Positions 46,201 through 57,706 of a DNA stretch of 64,000 nt are shown one piece after another; within the stretch, counting starts at the first letter, position 1; every line of letters begins with the position of its first letter. Source of the stretch: Ottelia alismoides (lineage: Eukaryota; Streptophyta; Magnoliopsida; Alismatales; Hydrocharitaceae). Where the stretch lies: contig JAZKJV010002944.1 of assembly GCA_037367405.1 (NCBI GenBank), forward strand, positions 434,001-498,000, in the 5' to 3' direction. The notes beneath the pieces were generated by a model, which worked only from the letters and a program-made list of their open reading frames with translations, searched no databases and had not been told where the DNA came from. Position numbers and translations under genes: made by a program.

Positions 46201-47805
46201 TTTGAGAGTAACCATCCCGAGAGTGGGAGATCCTGGGCTCAAGAGGGTCATGAGTCCAGGTTGGTCCAAGTTGCGCATGGACCTATGAGGACGTACTTCT
46301 TGAAGGGTTCAACGAGAGATTCACAAAGTCCGAATAAATATCCCCTAATAAGTCATCTTCGATGTCAAAAGAACCGATTAGAACACGATATTCAATGAGG
46401 CGCTAGTTCTACGGTGCACGTAAATGTGCGGAGTGAACTCACATAATATAAACGCAATTCAAACCTCAATTTCACTAACTCAACAGGAGATGGCCGTAAG
46501 AGTTCGGTCGAATTATCTTGTCAATTTTAGTTGATGAGCATACAATCTTGGAAAGATTAACGAGCTGTTAGGTGCATGTATTTTTGTATAGACTGGCCCG
46601 GTTCTTACAACTAGTTTGACCTACTTTCAGCCAATATAGGAGTAAGTACGGACCGTATAAATACGGCTATCCGTTCCTTGAGGACTAAGGCATCCTCTAA
46701 ACCTCCCACTTTGCTAAGGAAGTCCGGAACGTTTACCGGCTACCCGTATTCCTCACTGAAGAGTAGCTTATCGCCTAAGAATAAAGAACCAGTAGTAAGT
46801 AAGAAATCCATGCTTGGCTCTATCTTAGGGTCGTCTCTCTCTCACTTGCAAGTAAAACAAACAATGAGGGCTTTATGCACCCGAGAACAAGGGTTCTTTT
46901 TATTCCAATTTTTTAATCGACCTGCTCAATTCAGTCCCAATTTTAGAGTTAGGTTATCACTTGACTTTAATCTGAACACACAAACACATCTACTGTTCCG
47001 TCCCAATTTCCTTTTTGGCCTTAAGTTGTAAAACTAGAGGGGAATCGGAAATAAGAATGCAAACAAGAAACTACGATGCATGCTCAGAAGAAGGTATACT
47101 TACAGTGAATCCCAACACTCTCCATGCGTTATGCAAAACTGAATTTGTAAATTTTACACTAAATGCATGCAGATCAAGAAAACCGCACCTAAATAGTATA
47201 CAATTAGCAGGGAAGAATTGATTTGATTTTGAGCTAAGTAGTATGTGTCTATGTGCTTCTCATTATGAATCTTATAAGATATGTGAATCTTCTAAGATAT
47301 GTGTGGTCTAATTTATGATGGCCACAAACAAATTTGATGCTAAACTACCGTGTGCCTAATCCTAAAAATCGTCACTCAAGTCGAGCCCCACCCTCATCGG
47401 AGAGTGAAACAGGTCTCGACACACCACAAATAATGTCCGAGTCTCTTTTACACACGCGAGCTCTCAAGCAAGAGCCGCTAAAAAGAAGCAAGTTACCTAA
47501 ATTATTACAACCAAATAATTACAAGAACTTACACAAATTTCTCTCGAAAATAAATTAGCAATTCCTTGATCTTCAGCAGTCGGCGCGCGTTGAGTCCGTC
47601 GACCTCCGATGCACTCCAAGTCCACCGAGCCCTCGCAAGGAAAATAAAACTTATATTAGAGAGATAAACAATAAAATATATACAAAAATGATAAAAAAAA
47701 TAATTGCAAAAATATGGAATAAATACAAGTGGCTCTGGGGTCAGACTACCCGAGTAAATGAAAATCTAAATCCAAATTTTTAAATTAATCCCTAAGCCGT
47801 TTGCC
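46201..47805 (-). other. Element C leader between PBS and gag
   Basis: About 1.6 kb, non-coding. On the minus strand it contains a 34-nt block (about 46495-46529) nearly identical to one in the leader of D, and a TTGCGAGG word near 47635 that matches D at 52536. Plus-strand frames at 46678-47031 and others are taken as chance. Confidence 0.6.
46495..46529 (-). promoter_or_regulatory. Conserved leader block, element C copy
   Basis: On the minus strand AAAATTGACAAGATAATT, one extra C, then GACCGAACTCTTACGG. The partner in D is 53743-53775. The flanking leader sequence has diverged strongly. Function is unknown; packaging, translation or splicing signals are possible. Confidence 0.6.
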
Positions 47806-47823
47806 TCCCCGACAATGGCACCA
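47806..47823 (-). other. Element C primer binding site (tRNA-Asp)
   Basis: On the minus strand TGGTGCCATTGTCGGGGA, two bases after the LTR end CGTCA. It is complementary to the tRNA-Asp 3' end with two changes. Confidence 0.88.
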
Positions 47824-47825
47824 TC

Positions 47826-48690
47826 TGACGAGTTGCTAAATACGATAAATAATTTGGGCAAACAATTCAGGAGAGAGTAAATTATCCCAAATAGATATTC
47901 TTACAAACAATTCAGGAGAGTTGAAATTTCGAAAAAAGATGTATGTGGATTTAATTAAAAATCAAATACGAAAATCGCTCTAAAATTTATTTCAAGTACA
48001 AGACAACTCCACTTTGGATGAAATTTGGAAAGTATCTCAATCACTTATCAAGGCATTATATCTACCTTTTATGGAATTTTTAGAGCAATTATGTGTCATA
48101 TATGAATTTAATTGCACAAAATGGGTAAAATATACAGAATTTCAGTTAAACATTTTTAATTAATTACCCACAACTCACAAAAATAAAAATAAATATTCAG
48201 AATGTAGACAATTAGTTGCTCAACATAATGGCATTTTTCATTGAATAAAATGGTGCTCAACATATGTCCAAATTAATAAGCAAACACAGGGGTCTTTGTG
48301 TAATTTCCGAAAGCAAAATAAACAAACAACTATATACAGGGACCTATTTGTAATTATAAGAACATGACGGGAAATATGTGCAATTGTTACATAATAAATA
48401 AAATAAAAGATGACCTTTCCTTCTTCTTCCTTGGTTCACAGGTGTAACCCAACAAGGGGGGAGTCGGCGGCGACAGAAGAGGGTGGCATCGGCGCGGTTG
48501 AGTGGAGGAGGAGCAATGCGGCGGAAGGGGACGCCGGCTGGACACCTTCGGGCGGAGGCGGTGGAGGAGAAACACGCGGGCTGGAGGGGGGCGCTCGCAC
48601 GCGCGGCAGAGGAAAAGGGGGGATGGCTGGCGGAGGGGCCGGCGCTGGCGGCGACGCGGCGCGCGGTCACGACGGCAGTGGGCGGCTCGC
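47826..48690 (-). repeat. Element C 5' LTR, partial with internal deletion
   Basis: Matches the 3' LTR, but jumps from the equivalent of 35018 to about 35603 at position 47860, losing about 585 bp of the U5 side. AACAATTCAGGAGAG occurs at the junction (47861) and again 44 bp on. The LTR stops at 48690 in the GC-rich block, where D is inserted; the equivalent point in the 3' LTR is 36424. The last five bases, CTCGC, are the expected TSD of D. Confidence 0.8.
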
Positions 48691-51600
48691 TGATTAATAC
48701 CCATTCATCACTCTTTATTCTTTTATTTTATCTACAAAACCCTTGCAAAACATCATGTATATATGTGTAAAAAGAATAATTTATCAAATTGCATGCATCT
48801 TGTAAATATGCATAATTAGCATGTTTTTGTGCATAAATAAAAGAATAAAGAAATAAAAAAAAGAGGGAGATATTTAGAATAAATATTGAGCGGTCTAATC
48901 CCAAGGGAGGGCTCAACATGGGCCTGACCTCAAAAGAATCAAAGTAGAGAGAGATAGGGAAGCTCAATCGTGTGTACATATACCTATGTATATAAATAAA
49001 ATTATTTTCCTCAAAATAAAAATAAAAAGTGTTTTGTACATAAAACTAAAAGAAAAATGGAAAAACAAAAGAAAAATAAAACAAATAAAATTTATCTCAT
49101 CAGTGCATATAGACCATGTATATATAATAACCTATCTATTTATTTTCTCCTTGTAAATAAATAATTACAATCTAATAAAAATACTTCCATATTCCATATT
49201 TTATGGTGTAAATAAATAAAATTAAAATCAGAAAAATTAAAATAAAATAAAATGAAAAAGAATCAAAATCAAAATCCACCTTGTACATATACCATGTAAA
49301 TATGTAGATAAAAGTATTTATTTAACCTATGTAAATAAATAACAAAAATAAAATAAAAATACCCTTTTATTCCAAATTTTATGTTATAAATAAAAAAATA
49401 TAATGGGAATAAATATATAAAAATAAACAATTAAAAATAAAATTCAAAAATACACTTATGTATATACCTATATATAATAATAATAATAATAATATAACGT
49501 AAATACATAAATTATATTTCAAAAAAATAAATAAAAATCACTAAAAACTACTTTGAAAATAAATAAATATTTTTTATGTTTTAACTTTTTTGAAATAAAA
49601 ACATTATCTAATTTATCTTGAATTTCCAAAATAATTTCCAATGGACGCCTCCCATTGGTCCACGGGGGATGTTGACCCCCGGTCAACTCCCCCCTGGACC
49701 TTTTCGCCCGCGGATCTCGCTCCAGACCCGACTTCACCTAATTTTCTAAGCTAGATCCGATCACCGTATACCCAAACCCCAGGCTCTAATTAACCTCCGC
49801 TGATCCGAGACCTTCGCCCGACCATCTACCTAAGGGTCCGTGCTTCACCAAGCCGGACCCGACTCCTTCTTCTCGGACCTGCACCACTATATAGCTCCAC
49901 CTCCACCGCACATTACCCGCCATCTTTGGCTCTGATCCTTCGTCCCAGGACCTCCACGCTGATCCCTAGAGTGACAGCTACCGATTGGTGTGTTGCAGAG
50001 AGGAGGAGGAGGTCACCAGCCACTGATCCGGCAACCCTTCTCGCCGTGCACCGCCGCGAGGTGTGTCAGAGCCTCGGGACCCGAAGACCCTTCGAGGCGA
50101 AGACCCAGAGCTCCACAAGCTCATCCCCAGTCGACTCCATTCACTAGGTCAACTCGAATCCCTTTAGTTTCGCTTAATTTTCCATTACGCCCAAATCGTC
50201 CCTCTGCCGTTGCCGATCGATTCCCACCGCTACGTCCACCCATTCGATCATTGGTCCATCCCTTCACCCTCGTGAGACTTCTCCTCACATTCTGCACCCA
50301 CTCACTCTCCTTGGTTCACCCCGGAACCAACGCTCGACCTCCACTACCTTCGCCTAGCCGGAGGTCATCGCTCCGCCGCACCCGACCACCCTTACCACCC
50401 CCTGACGGATCGAGGCAGTTTGCCCTCGACCCAGGAGTTCTTCTGTGCCCTTTTTCAGGTCAAAGGGGCCTCATCTGGAGGTCCAAAGTTCGTGCACAGG
50501 AGCTTCCCTCCTCCGCCGTCGCTGGGACGCTCCGGTGGTCCCCGGCCTCATCAGAGGCATCTAGCAGCTGCAGAACAACTTGGCGATCATTTCCACCATC
50601 TCAGCAGCCCTAGAGGAGGTCCAGGCGCCCGTGGTGCTCCGACGAAGTTCGCCGGAGCTGAGTTCATCCAGGATCCTTCTCCGTCGTCCGATCAGCCTCT
50701 CTGCTCCAGATCTGACCAGAGCCATCCATTTACAAGGAGCACCCACCGTTCGATCCACCGAAGAGCTGATCTGGACCGTTCACTCAAACGAAGAGGTACC
50801 CTATATCCAGCACCGTCCGATCTACACGTGGCATCTTCATCGCCGTCGATCCAGCGAGGGTTTAGCCGCAGTCAGTCACCATCAGATCCTCCACGTGGCA
50901 AGCTCTCCGCCGTCCACTTTTAATAAGGGGTAAATATCCCTTAGGTCCCTGCTCCGTTGCTTTTGTTATTTAGTCCTGTAAATATTTAATTCAGTTGTTT
51001 TTATTTTGGTTATTTGCATTGAGGACACCTATGTTTCTGTGTTTTGCATTTTAGTCCTTATATATGTGGGCCATGTGCATCGACACGGGAGGACCTGGAA
51101 CTTTTGCATGCTCTATCCTATATTTCTTGCGTGTTATGGTTTGATATTTTAGAAATAGGAATTACAATTAGGTTCCTCCGTGCCTGATTGACGTGCGCTG
51201 CGCGTATCCTGTTGGACTTTTTGCACGAGTGGCCTTGGGTTTTATTTACTTGTTATTGTTGAGCCCTTGGAAATAGTTTTTCTTGCATCTAGGTCCCTGT
51301 GCACTTTGAGCCTTTGTTTTATTTAAATAAAATATCAAATTAAATCCAAATTGCGTGAAATTTGTACATGTGGCTCCTTCCATTGTGTAAGAATTTTACT
51401 AAAACCTTGGTACATTTTTAGGCTTTTTGATATTTTTAATAATTCAAAAACAGTAGTTTTTGTGACTGTCTGGTTTAGAATATCAAATAAAAATAATAAA
51501 ACTAATTTAAAAATTCTAAAAAAATTAGGATTTGTTAGCTTTCGTGTGTTTGAATTTCTATGAAATTTTGGTAATTTTTGGATATATAAAAACCTTAAAA

Positions 51601-52265
51601 ATTAAAAACCCTAAAAATCTTATAACAATTCTAAAAAATTCTATAAAACACAAAAAATATAAACTCTTTTTCTAAATTTTAGTTTTTGTTTATATTTTTC
51701 ATAAAAATTACTCCAAACTTTTATAAGTCCATTTTATATTTTTTATGGACCTTTGAAGTCTGGCTGGACAATAGCTTACTGTTTTGGTCTTTCTTGATTT
51801 TTAGAAAATTATATAAAAATTGAAATATTCTGAAAAATTAACCAAAAACACTAAAAACATAAAAATATTTTTGTTTGAATTTTTGGAATGTTTTTGAGTG
51901 TTTTTATTATTTGTTGAGTGTGCTTGATTTTGCCTTTTTCCTATTTTCCCTCATAATTAAAAATCTAAAAAAATATAAAAATAATTAAAAATCCACCAAA
52001 AATATTTGTGTTTATTTTATTTTGTTTTTAAACTACTTCGTAGGCTGCGAGGCCAATTCGATTCTCCCTGAGACCGACCCTGGGTGCTAAACCAGGTTAA
52101 TCTTTTAGCGAGGACCGCTATTTCTGTTTTCATTGATTTTGTCTTCTATTCGTTTGGTGGTTCCTCTTTCTTTTTCTTGATTGAGTTGATTCTCTTGAAA
52201 TCCGGGTCGCAACGACCCAAGTATTATTACCTTCACCCGGGTCTTGGGGATTTTTCAGCTCATCA
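48691..52265 (+). repeat. Element D 5' LTR
   Basis: 3575 bp, TGATTAATACCC (TGATGAATACCC in the 3' copy) to CAGCTCATCA. AT-rich U3, TATA box at 49888-49894, GC-rich part 49900-50930, AT-rich 51300-52020, then the U5 motif CTCCCTGAGACCGACCC near 52062. The frames at 49990-50613 and 50420-50923 overlap in different phases and show no domain. Confidence 0.9.
49888..49894 (+). promoter_or_regulatory. TATA box of element D 5' LTR
   Basis: TATATAG in CACCACTATATAGCTCCACC, at the change from AT-rich to GC-rich DNA. Matches 63852-63858. Confidence 0.6.
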
Positions 52266-52268
52266 GAA

Positions 52269-52286
52269 TGACACCGTTGCCGGGGA
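52269..52286 (+). other. Element D primer binding site (tRNA-Asp)
   Basis: TGACACCGTTGCCGGGGA, three bases after the LTR end. It is complementary to the 3' 18 nt of tRNA-Asp with two G-to-A changes. After this it diverges from tRNA, unlike element E. Confidence 0.92.
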
Positions 52287-52559
52287 GAATGGCTTAGTAG
52301 TTGTTTTTATTTTTCGTTTTGTTTTCTTTTATTTTTCACGGTTTTCCGCGGCTTTTTGTTCGTCCGCGGCTTTTTACAGCTTTTTGTTTTCTCTCTGTTT
52401 TCTTTTTATTTCATTTTATTTCTGTTTTTATTTATTTTGTGTGTTTATTTTTATTTTTCCATATAGCCTGTTTTATTTTATCTGTCTTGCTTTATTTTGA
52501 TAATAATCTGGTCTGATCACATTTGTTTGTTTACTTGCGAGGACCCGAGGACCGAGGCA

Positions 52560-52621
52560 GCTCTTCTCGAAGAGCCGATGCAACCGTGGGAATCGGAGGC
52601 GGCTCCCTTCTGCACGGAGCC
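52560..52621 (+). other. Two stem-loops near the 5' end of element D RNA
   Basis: 52560-52575 is a near-perfect palindrome with a 2-nt centre; 52601-52621 has a 6-bp stem and a 9-nt loop. Palindromic stem-loops soon after the PBS are where retroelement RNAs often carry dimerisation or packaging signals. The role here is inference only. Confidence 0.45.
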
Positions 52622-53742
52622 ACATGAGAGCGCGAGGAGACTAGCAGGAGTGCGAGATTAGCTTAGCTTAGCGTAGTTTTATTTTCAAGCACATTTATTA
52701 AATGTAATAACACAAGGACAGGACTTGGATACTTGGTAGACTTTCGGGGTCTATTTCACCGAGCACCGGTGTGCTCGAGGGACCCCACCGAATGTTTCGC
52801 ATATTTTTCGCAATTTTCTTTCATTTATTTACTGCCTATTCGGTTTTCACGGTTTTGGCCTTAGCTTAGGATTTTCTCTGATTGCGCCGTAATAACTAGG
52901 TCCACACACCTAATAACTTGCATGTTCCTATTAGACCGTAATTGGACCAACAATAAAATTTATAAGAAAAGACTATTTGGTCACTTGAGGGGTCCCGAGC
53001 CGCTAGAGGTAGTATACAGCGCTGGCAGGACCCGTTGTGGTGGGCACCGATCGGCATCCGAGACCGGACACCGACCCCTCCTGTTGACCACTTAGGCATT
53101 GGTTCTTTCGTGTAGAATTACTCCACTTAAGGCCGATTCCTGTGCATCATATAGGTAGTTTACATTCTGTCTTTATTTTATGCGCGGATCACTTTGCATG
53201 TAGACTGCTGGAGTCAGGTATGCATTTCTTACTCTGCATGCATCATTGATTTCCCGTGCATCGGCTTTTTCGTCTTCTCCCCCCGTTTTTTGACTTAAAA
53301 TAATCAGGAGAATCGAAAATTCGTTAGGTGTTGTTTGCTTTGAAAAATATCTAAAAAAACAAAAACTATAAAATTGAGACTGCTAAACAAACTTGACCCT
53401 AAAAGACATTCACCATAAAAATCTGTCTTGGGGAGAGCAACCCTCTCATTGTCTGGTTTGCATGTGCGAGAGAGTGACCCGCACCCTAGGATAGAGCCAT
53501 ATCTAAACCCCTTTCAGACTACAGCTTCTGGGCCAGTCGTTCTCCAGTGAGGATCGCTCCGGTCTCCGGTATAGCGGGCCACGATATCCTTAACAGAGCG
53601 AGCCGATCGGGTAGCCGGTAAACGATCCACTGCTTGTACTGGCTGGGAAAGATATAGTTCGGGATCGGGATAGTCTCCTTGGGGAGTCGGATTCCCAACA
53701 GGTCACGTAACTGCTCTGCTATCCTGACTTGATCACCTAATA

Positions 53743-53775
53743 AAATTGACAAGATAATTGACCGAACTCTTACGG
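53743..53775 (+). promoter_or_regulatory. Conserved leader block, element D copy
   Basis: AAAATTGACAAGATAATT overlapping GACCGAACTCTTACGG by its first base region, nearly identical to C 46495-46529 although the surrounding leaders differ. It lies 327 bp before the gag ATG. Confidence 0.6.
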
Positions 53776-54101
53776 TCTTCAGCTCGTGTTGAGTAGGTGA
53801 ATTCGGGGTTTGTATTGCTCATCTTGGTTGTTTCCAGATCCCATCCGCCTGACTCGCCAGATCAAGATGATGGCAGGAGGTCTCTTAGGCAGCCTCTAGC
53901 TGCACCGCTTTTCAGCACTCCAGCACGTTCATCTAGGTTGGTTCACGAGAGCCGAGACCCGCTCTTGAACCCGAGTTCGATTCCACCTTGTTTCGCCTTG
54001 ACCACCCTTCTACCAGTCCAGAGATACCAGTGCCAGATGCTAGACATCAGAAAGATGATTTATCGGCACCTGAGTTTGGGCCTTTTGACTTTGTAGAGAC
54101 C

Positions 54102-55925
54102 ATGGCCGGCAGCAGCGACGACTGCACCGGAGGTCCTCGACCAGAGCAGACATATGTCCTGGACCAGGGTACGATCAACAACACCCTGATCGCCTCTCTC
54201 GAGAAAGTGCAGCAGCAGCTTAGGGATCAGGGTGCATTCATGATTGAGATGAGGAGAGAGATGGAGCAGATGAGAGCCGACCGCGACCAGCGCGGGCCCG
54301 GAGACGGACCGAGGAGACCCGACAATGCAGCCGCAGCAGCTGTAGTCGCAGCAGCAGCCGCTGCAGCAGCATCACCACCAGATCAGCCGAGACCGATGCG
54401 AGAGATGCACAACCCCGGATCGACACTGATGCATCGTTGGGTGGTTCTACCAGTGATCGTGGGGGACTTCAAGTTCCCCCCAAACACACTTCAGCTCCTA
54501 CCCCGTTTTCATGGGCTCGCCACAGAGGAGCCCCATCTACATCTCCAGGAGTTCTTGATGATCTGCAGCATCGTCCACGACCGTCAGGTGGACGAGGACA
54601 CTATTCGGATGATTGCCTTCCCCTTTTCACTGGCAGATAGAGCAGCCACCTAGCTGAAGTACTTGGAGAAGTTCGTGTACACCTGGGAGCAGCTCCGCAC
54701 CGAGTACTTGAACAAGTACTATCCACTCGGGCAGATGAATGCAGCAAGGGCCCTGATCAGCAACTTCTCCATGCTCCCCAACGAGCAGTTTCACGAGGCA
54801 TGGGAGAGGTTCAGAGAGCTTACCGATAGATGCCCGCACCACGCTATCACGAAGCCGAACCTAGTTTAGAGCTTCTTCTACGGGTTGACACCAGAGCTGT
54901 AGGGCTTGGTGAATGCTTCATGTGGCGGGTCCTACTTCGCCAAGGATGAGGATCAGGTCTGGGCCATCTATGAGGAGATGGTCAAGAACTATACTGTGAT
55001 GTCCCAGACCCGACTCTACACTCAGGGATGCCCCCAGCCCTAGTCTGTGCAGTACCAGAGGATAGCACAGGTCGATGTCGGTCCTTCTACTTCGTCTGCG
55101 GCAGCCTCACAATCTGAGTCTACAGCCGCAGACATGGGGATCATCAGCAAGAAGCTGGACCGGATCGAATTGATCGAGAAGAAGCAGTGCTAGGGTATCA
55201 TGCAGATGGATCAGATGGCACAGACGCTGAGTGACCTTAAGACACAGATCATGTGTCTCCAGGAGGTACAGACGGCTTCTCAGCCCCGTCTTTAGTCACG
55301 AGGAGATCCGAGTGGTAGTGGCAGCTCGTCCCAGCACTCCAGCTCCAGTCAGCCTAGACAGGTCCACCTTGTACAGGCGGAGCCGTAACTCCGCCGCAGC
55401 CTTACTACCAGTCACCACCATCCCCAGACACTCAGATGGTGGTTTACCAGATGGATCAGCCCCTGGCAGTACTCCCTCAACCCACCTACGAGCAGGAGCC
55501 ATTGATAGATGTCAACGGGATCTGGTACGACCGATCCCAGCCTGGTATCCGACGAGACCATCCCGGATTCCGTTGGTCAGCCGGAGGTGCCAGTTCCTAG
55601 CAACAGCCTCTAGTTCAGGGTGGCCAGTACGGCCATCAGCGAGAGCACCAGCAACCCCAGCCCCTAGTACACCAGCAGCAGCAGTCATCCCGTCCACAGC
55701 ACCAGCAGTATGGTCCTCGTCCCTATCAGCAGGGACAGTCTTAGAGGCGAGAGCAGCCTCAGCCGCAGTATCATCCCCAGCAGTACCCCTCTCACCCGCA
55801 CCAGTCACAGCAGCAGCCTCACTACTAGAGAGGTCACCCGTCAGGTTCTCATGGGCTGACCTATGAGAACCATGCCTTAGACGATCTAGCCCGCCTCAGG
55901 ACAGAGCAACAAGCTACCTTCAGAC
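54102..55925 (+). pseudogene. Element D gag
   Basis: Start chosen at ATG 54102 (context ACCATGGCC). N-terminal coiled-coil-like stretch (L-E-K-V-Q-Q-Q-L, R-R-E-M-E-Q-M-R-A-D), then an Ala run (about 54327-54380) coded by GCA/GCC, then the gag core (L-L-P-R-F-H-G-L-A-T-E-E-P, A-F-P-F-S-L-A-D-R, Y-Y-P-L-G-Q-M). The C-terminal third is rich in Gln, Pro and Tyr, with no zinc knuckle. Stops: TAG at 54651 (Trp expected), 54867, 54900, 55041, 55191, 55293, and, after a frame change near 55370, at 55598, 55742 and 55826 (Gln expected from context). Gag would form the particle core. No gag terminator separates it from pol. Confidence 0.88.
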
Positions 55926-57706
55926 GGGAGATGGATGAGTTCTGCCAGGAGATGCGGGAGATTGTGAGAGGGAAGGCCGTCATACCTGCTCAGAGTGAGC
56001 CGAACCCGAACAACTTGAAGAGGAAGTCTGAGCAGGTAGATTTCATAGAGTATGCCACTCCTAGTGATTCGTTTGGTGATATGTCCGCATATCTATTTGA
56101 TACTGACTTTGTCACACTTAGGAGCGGTAGGATGCCAGCAGGCGGTGCCTCATCTGAGCGACGTCCCCAGGCCACTTCCAGAGCGCCAGGCGAGGAGGAG
56201 CGTGGTACTGAAGCCGCGATAGATGATGACGGTGGTGCTTATACCACCATGGATGCTGATCCCACCGACGGTACTAAGGCTGTCGCTTCACCAGATGGAG
56301 GAGGTGGTACTGATGCCACCATAGTTGCCGAGCCAGAGCGCAGTGCTGATGCCGCGAGTCGACATGCCGAGGGTGGTACTGACGCCACTGTTTCTACTTC
56401 TGCTAGTCCTGTAGTCATTCCATTTGTACATGTATCTCAGGACTTATCTGGAAATAAAGGAAAGGGTTTATTTTATTTTGATCCACCTGTGGTGCATGAT
56501 GATGTATGTGTGGATTCTGCCGTGATTGAGCAGCCGAGACCCTCTCCTAGTCCTTCATCTGAGAAGGACCCCATAGTGCCCTTTCCTAGAGCACTCCATT
56601 TGGGTAAGGGGCAGAAAAAAGAAAATACCAAAAAGAACCAGCAGCTAGAGTTCAGCCAGCAGATGATCGGCAGATTCCATATCCAGCTGACTCTCCAAGA
56701 GGCCTTGGAGCACATCCCTCTACTCCAGAGATCACTGAGAGACAGGACCACAGTTAGGAGGAAGAGGAGGAACCATCAGTCTGAGATCCATGTGCTTACT
56801 CGAGCCACTTGTTTTGCGATTCGGAACCGTCTGCCGGCCAAGAGGCCAGATTCAGGAGCCCCGTATGTCAGATGCCACATCCATGAGCAGAGGTTCGACC
56901 ACACTCTATTAGACAGTGGTTCTTCGATCAACCTACTTCCGGCAGCCCTTCTCGACTGCTTCGAGTTTGGCACTCTACGACAGAGACGGATGGTCCTATA
57001 GTTTGCTGATCGATCTGTCAAGAGGCCGAAGGGGTTACTGAGGGACGTTGTCATCACGATTCAGGGCCTGCAATTCCCTGTGGACTTCGTTGTGTTGGAC
57101 ATGGAGATCCCTGAGTCTATGACCGATACCCCCATCATTCTAGGTCGCCCGTTCTTGGCCACAGCCAAGGCAGTGACCGACCATGATAGCGGGAAGGTAT
57201 ACTTTTGCATCGAGGGCAAGAGTGTACAAATAGAGATGGTCGAGGACATCAGAGCCAGAGATTCAGCTTGCTCAGAGCCGACCACAGATTCAGAGCAGAT
57301 GACAGAGGCAGGGCGAGACATCCACCAGGACTGCGATTTTGTGATCACAGATGACGAGGCAGTTTAGGCAGATCCAGTCGCACAGGCCATCCTCTCACCT
57401 TCAGAGTTCACTGATGCAGAGACGCCAGCAGAGGAGAGCTTGGAGAGCGCATTCCTGGTCCAGGATACTTTTCAGTCGGCAGAGCCGGTTCTTGACCACG
57501 AGACAGAGTTTTTCTGTGAGTCTGATACAGATCCCTCGGAGTTAGATGTTGATTGGGCAGAGTTCGATGATTTTCTACTATGTCTGGCTTCCACTGAGCC
57601 TGCAACTAGGGAGGAGGTAGATGTCATGCAGAGCAGAGACAGTCCAGTAGAGCAGCATTTTCCAGATACTGATTGTGAGTGAGAGTTTCCGTTCTCCCAT
57701 ACAGAT
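55926..57706 (+). pseudogene. Element D linker and aspartic protease
   Basis: Frame 55931-57001, 356 codons, open. Linker with L-R-S-G-R-M (about 56117), then imperfect repeats of G-G-T-D-A-T type (56200-56395) and an acidic, Ser/Pro-rich part. Protease begins near 56800 with D-S-G-S-S-I-N-L-L at 56912, all active-site residues kept, and continues after TAG 56999 with F-A-D-R-S-V-K-R-P-K-G and I-L-G-R-P-F-L-A-T-A. Further stops: TAG 57365 and TGA 57680. The acidic stretch 57370-57700 links it to reverse transcriptase. The protease would process the polyprotein. Confidence 0.85.

Larger units (their letters stand above)
34985..48690 (-). mobile_element. Element C: Athila-type Ty3/gypsy element, full length but decayed
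   Basis: Minus-strand element with PBS at 47806-47823, gag-pol from about 46200 down to 39913, a 3' tail with stem-loops, PPT at 37953-37968 and 3' LTR at 34985-37952. Its 5' LTR (47826-48690) carries a deletion of about 585 bp and is cut by element D at 48690; the rest should lie beyond 64000. Coding regions have one or a few stops per domain, including TAG at Gln and Trp positions. Tail and PPT are closest to element A. Confidence 0.88.
52287..54101 (+). other. Element D leader between PBS and gag
   Basis: 1.8 kb, non-coding. It holds two GC-rich stem-loops: 52560-52575 (GCTCTTC/GAAGAGC) and 52601-52621 (GGCTCC/GGAGCC). It also holds the 34-nt block shared with C (53743-53775) and a pyrimidine stretch ending TTTCCAG at about 53838 that could be a splice acceptor. 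A minus-strand frame of 77 codons (53519-53752) has no known domain. Confidence 0.6.

Noticed and set aside
49990..50923. Two overlapping frames of 207 and 167 codons as host genes
   Set aside because: They lie in the GC-rich part of the D LTR, overlap in different phases and show no domain. The visible part of the 3' LTR is too short to test conservation.
55231..55866. 211-codon frame as a separate protein
   Set aside because: It is a shifted shadow of the Gln-rich end of D gag; the true phase gives the Q/P/Y-rich sequence also seen in C.
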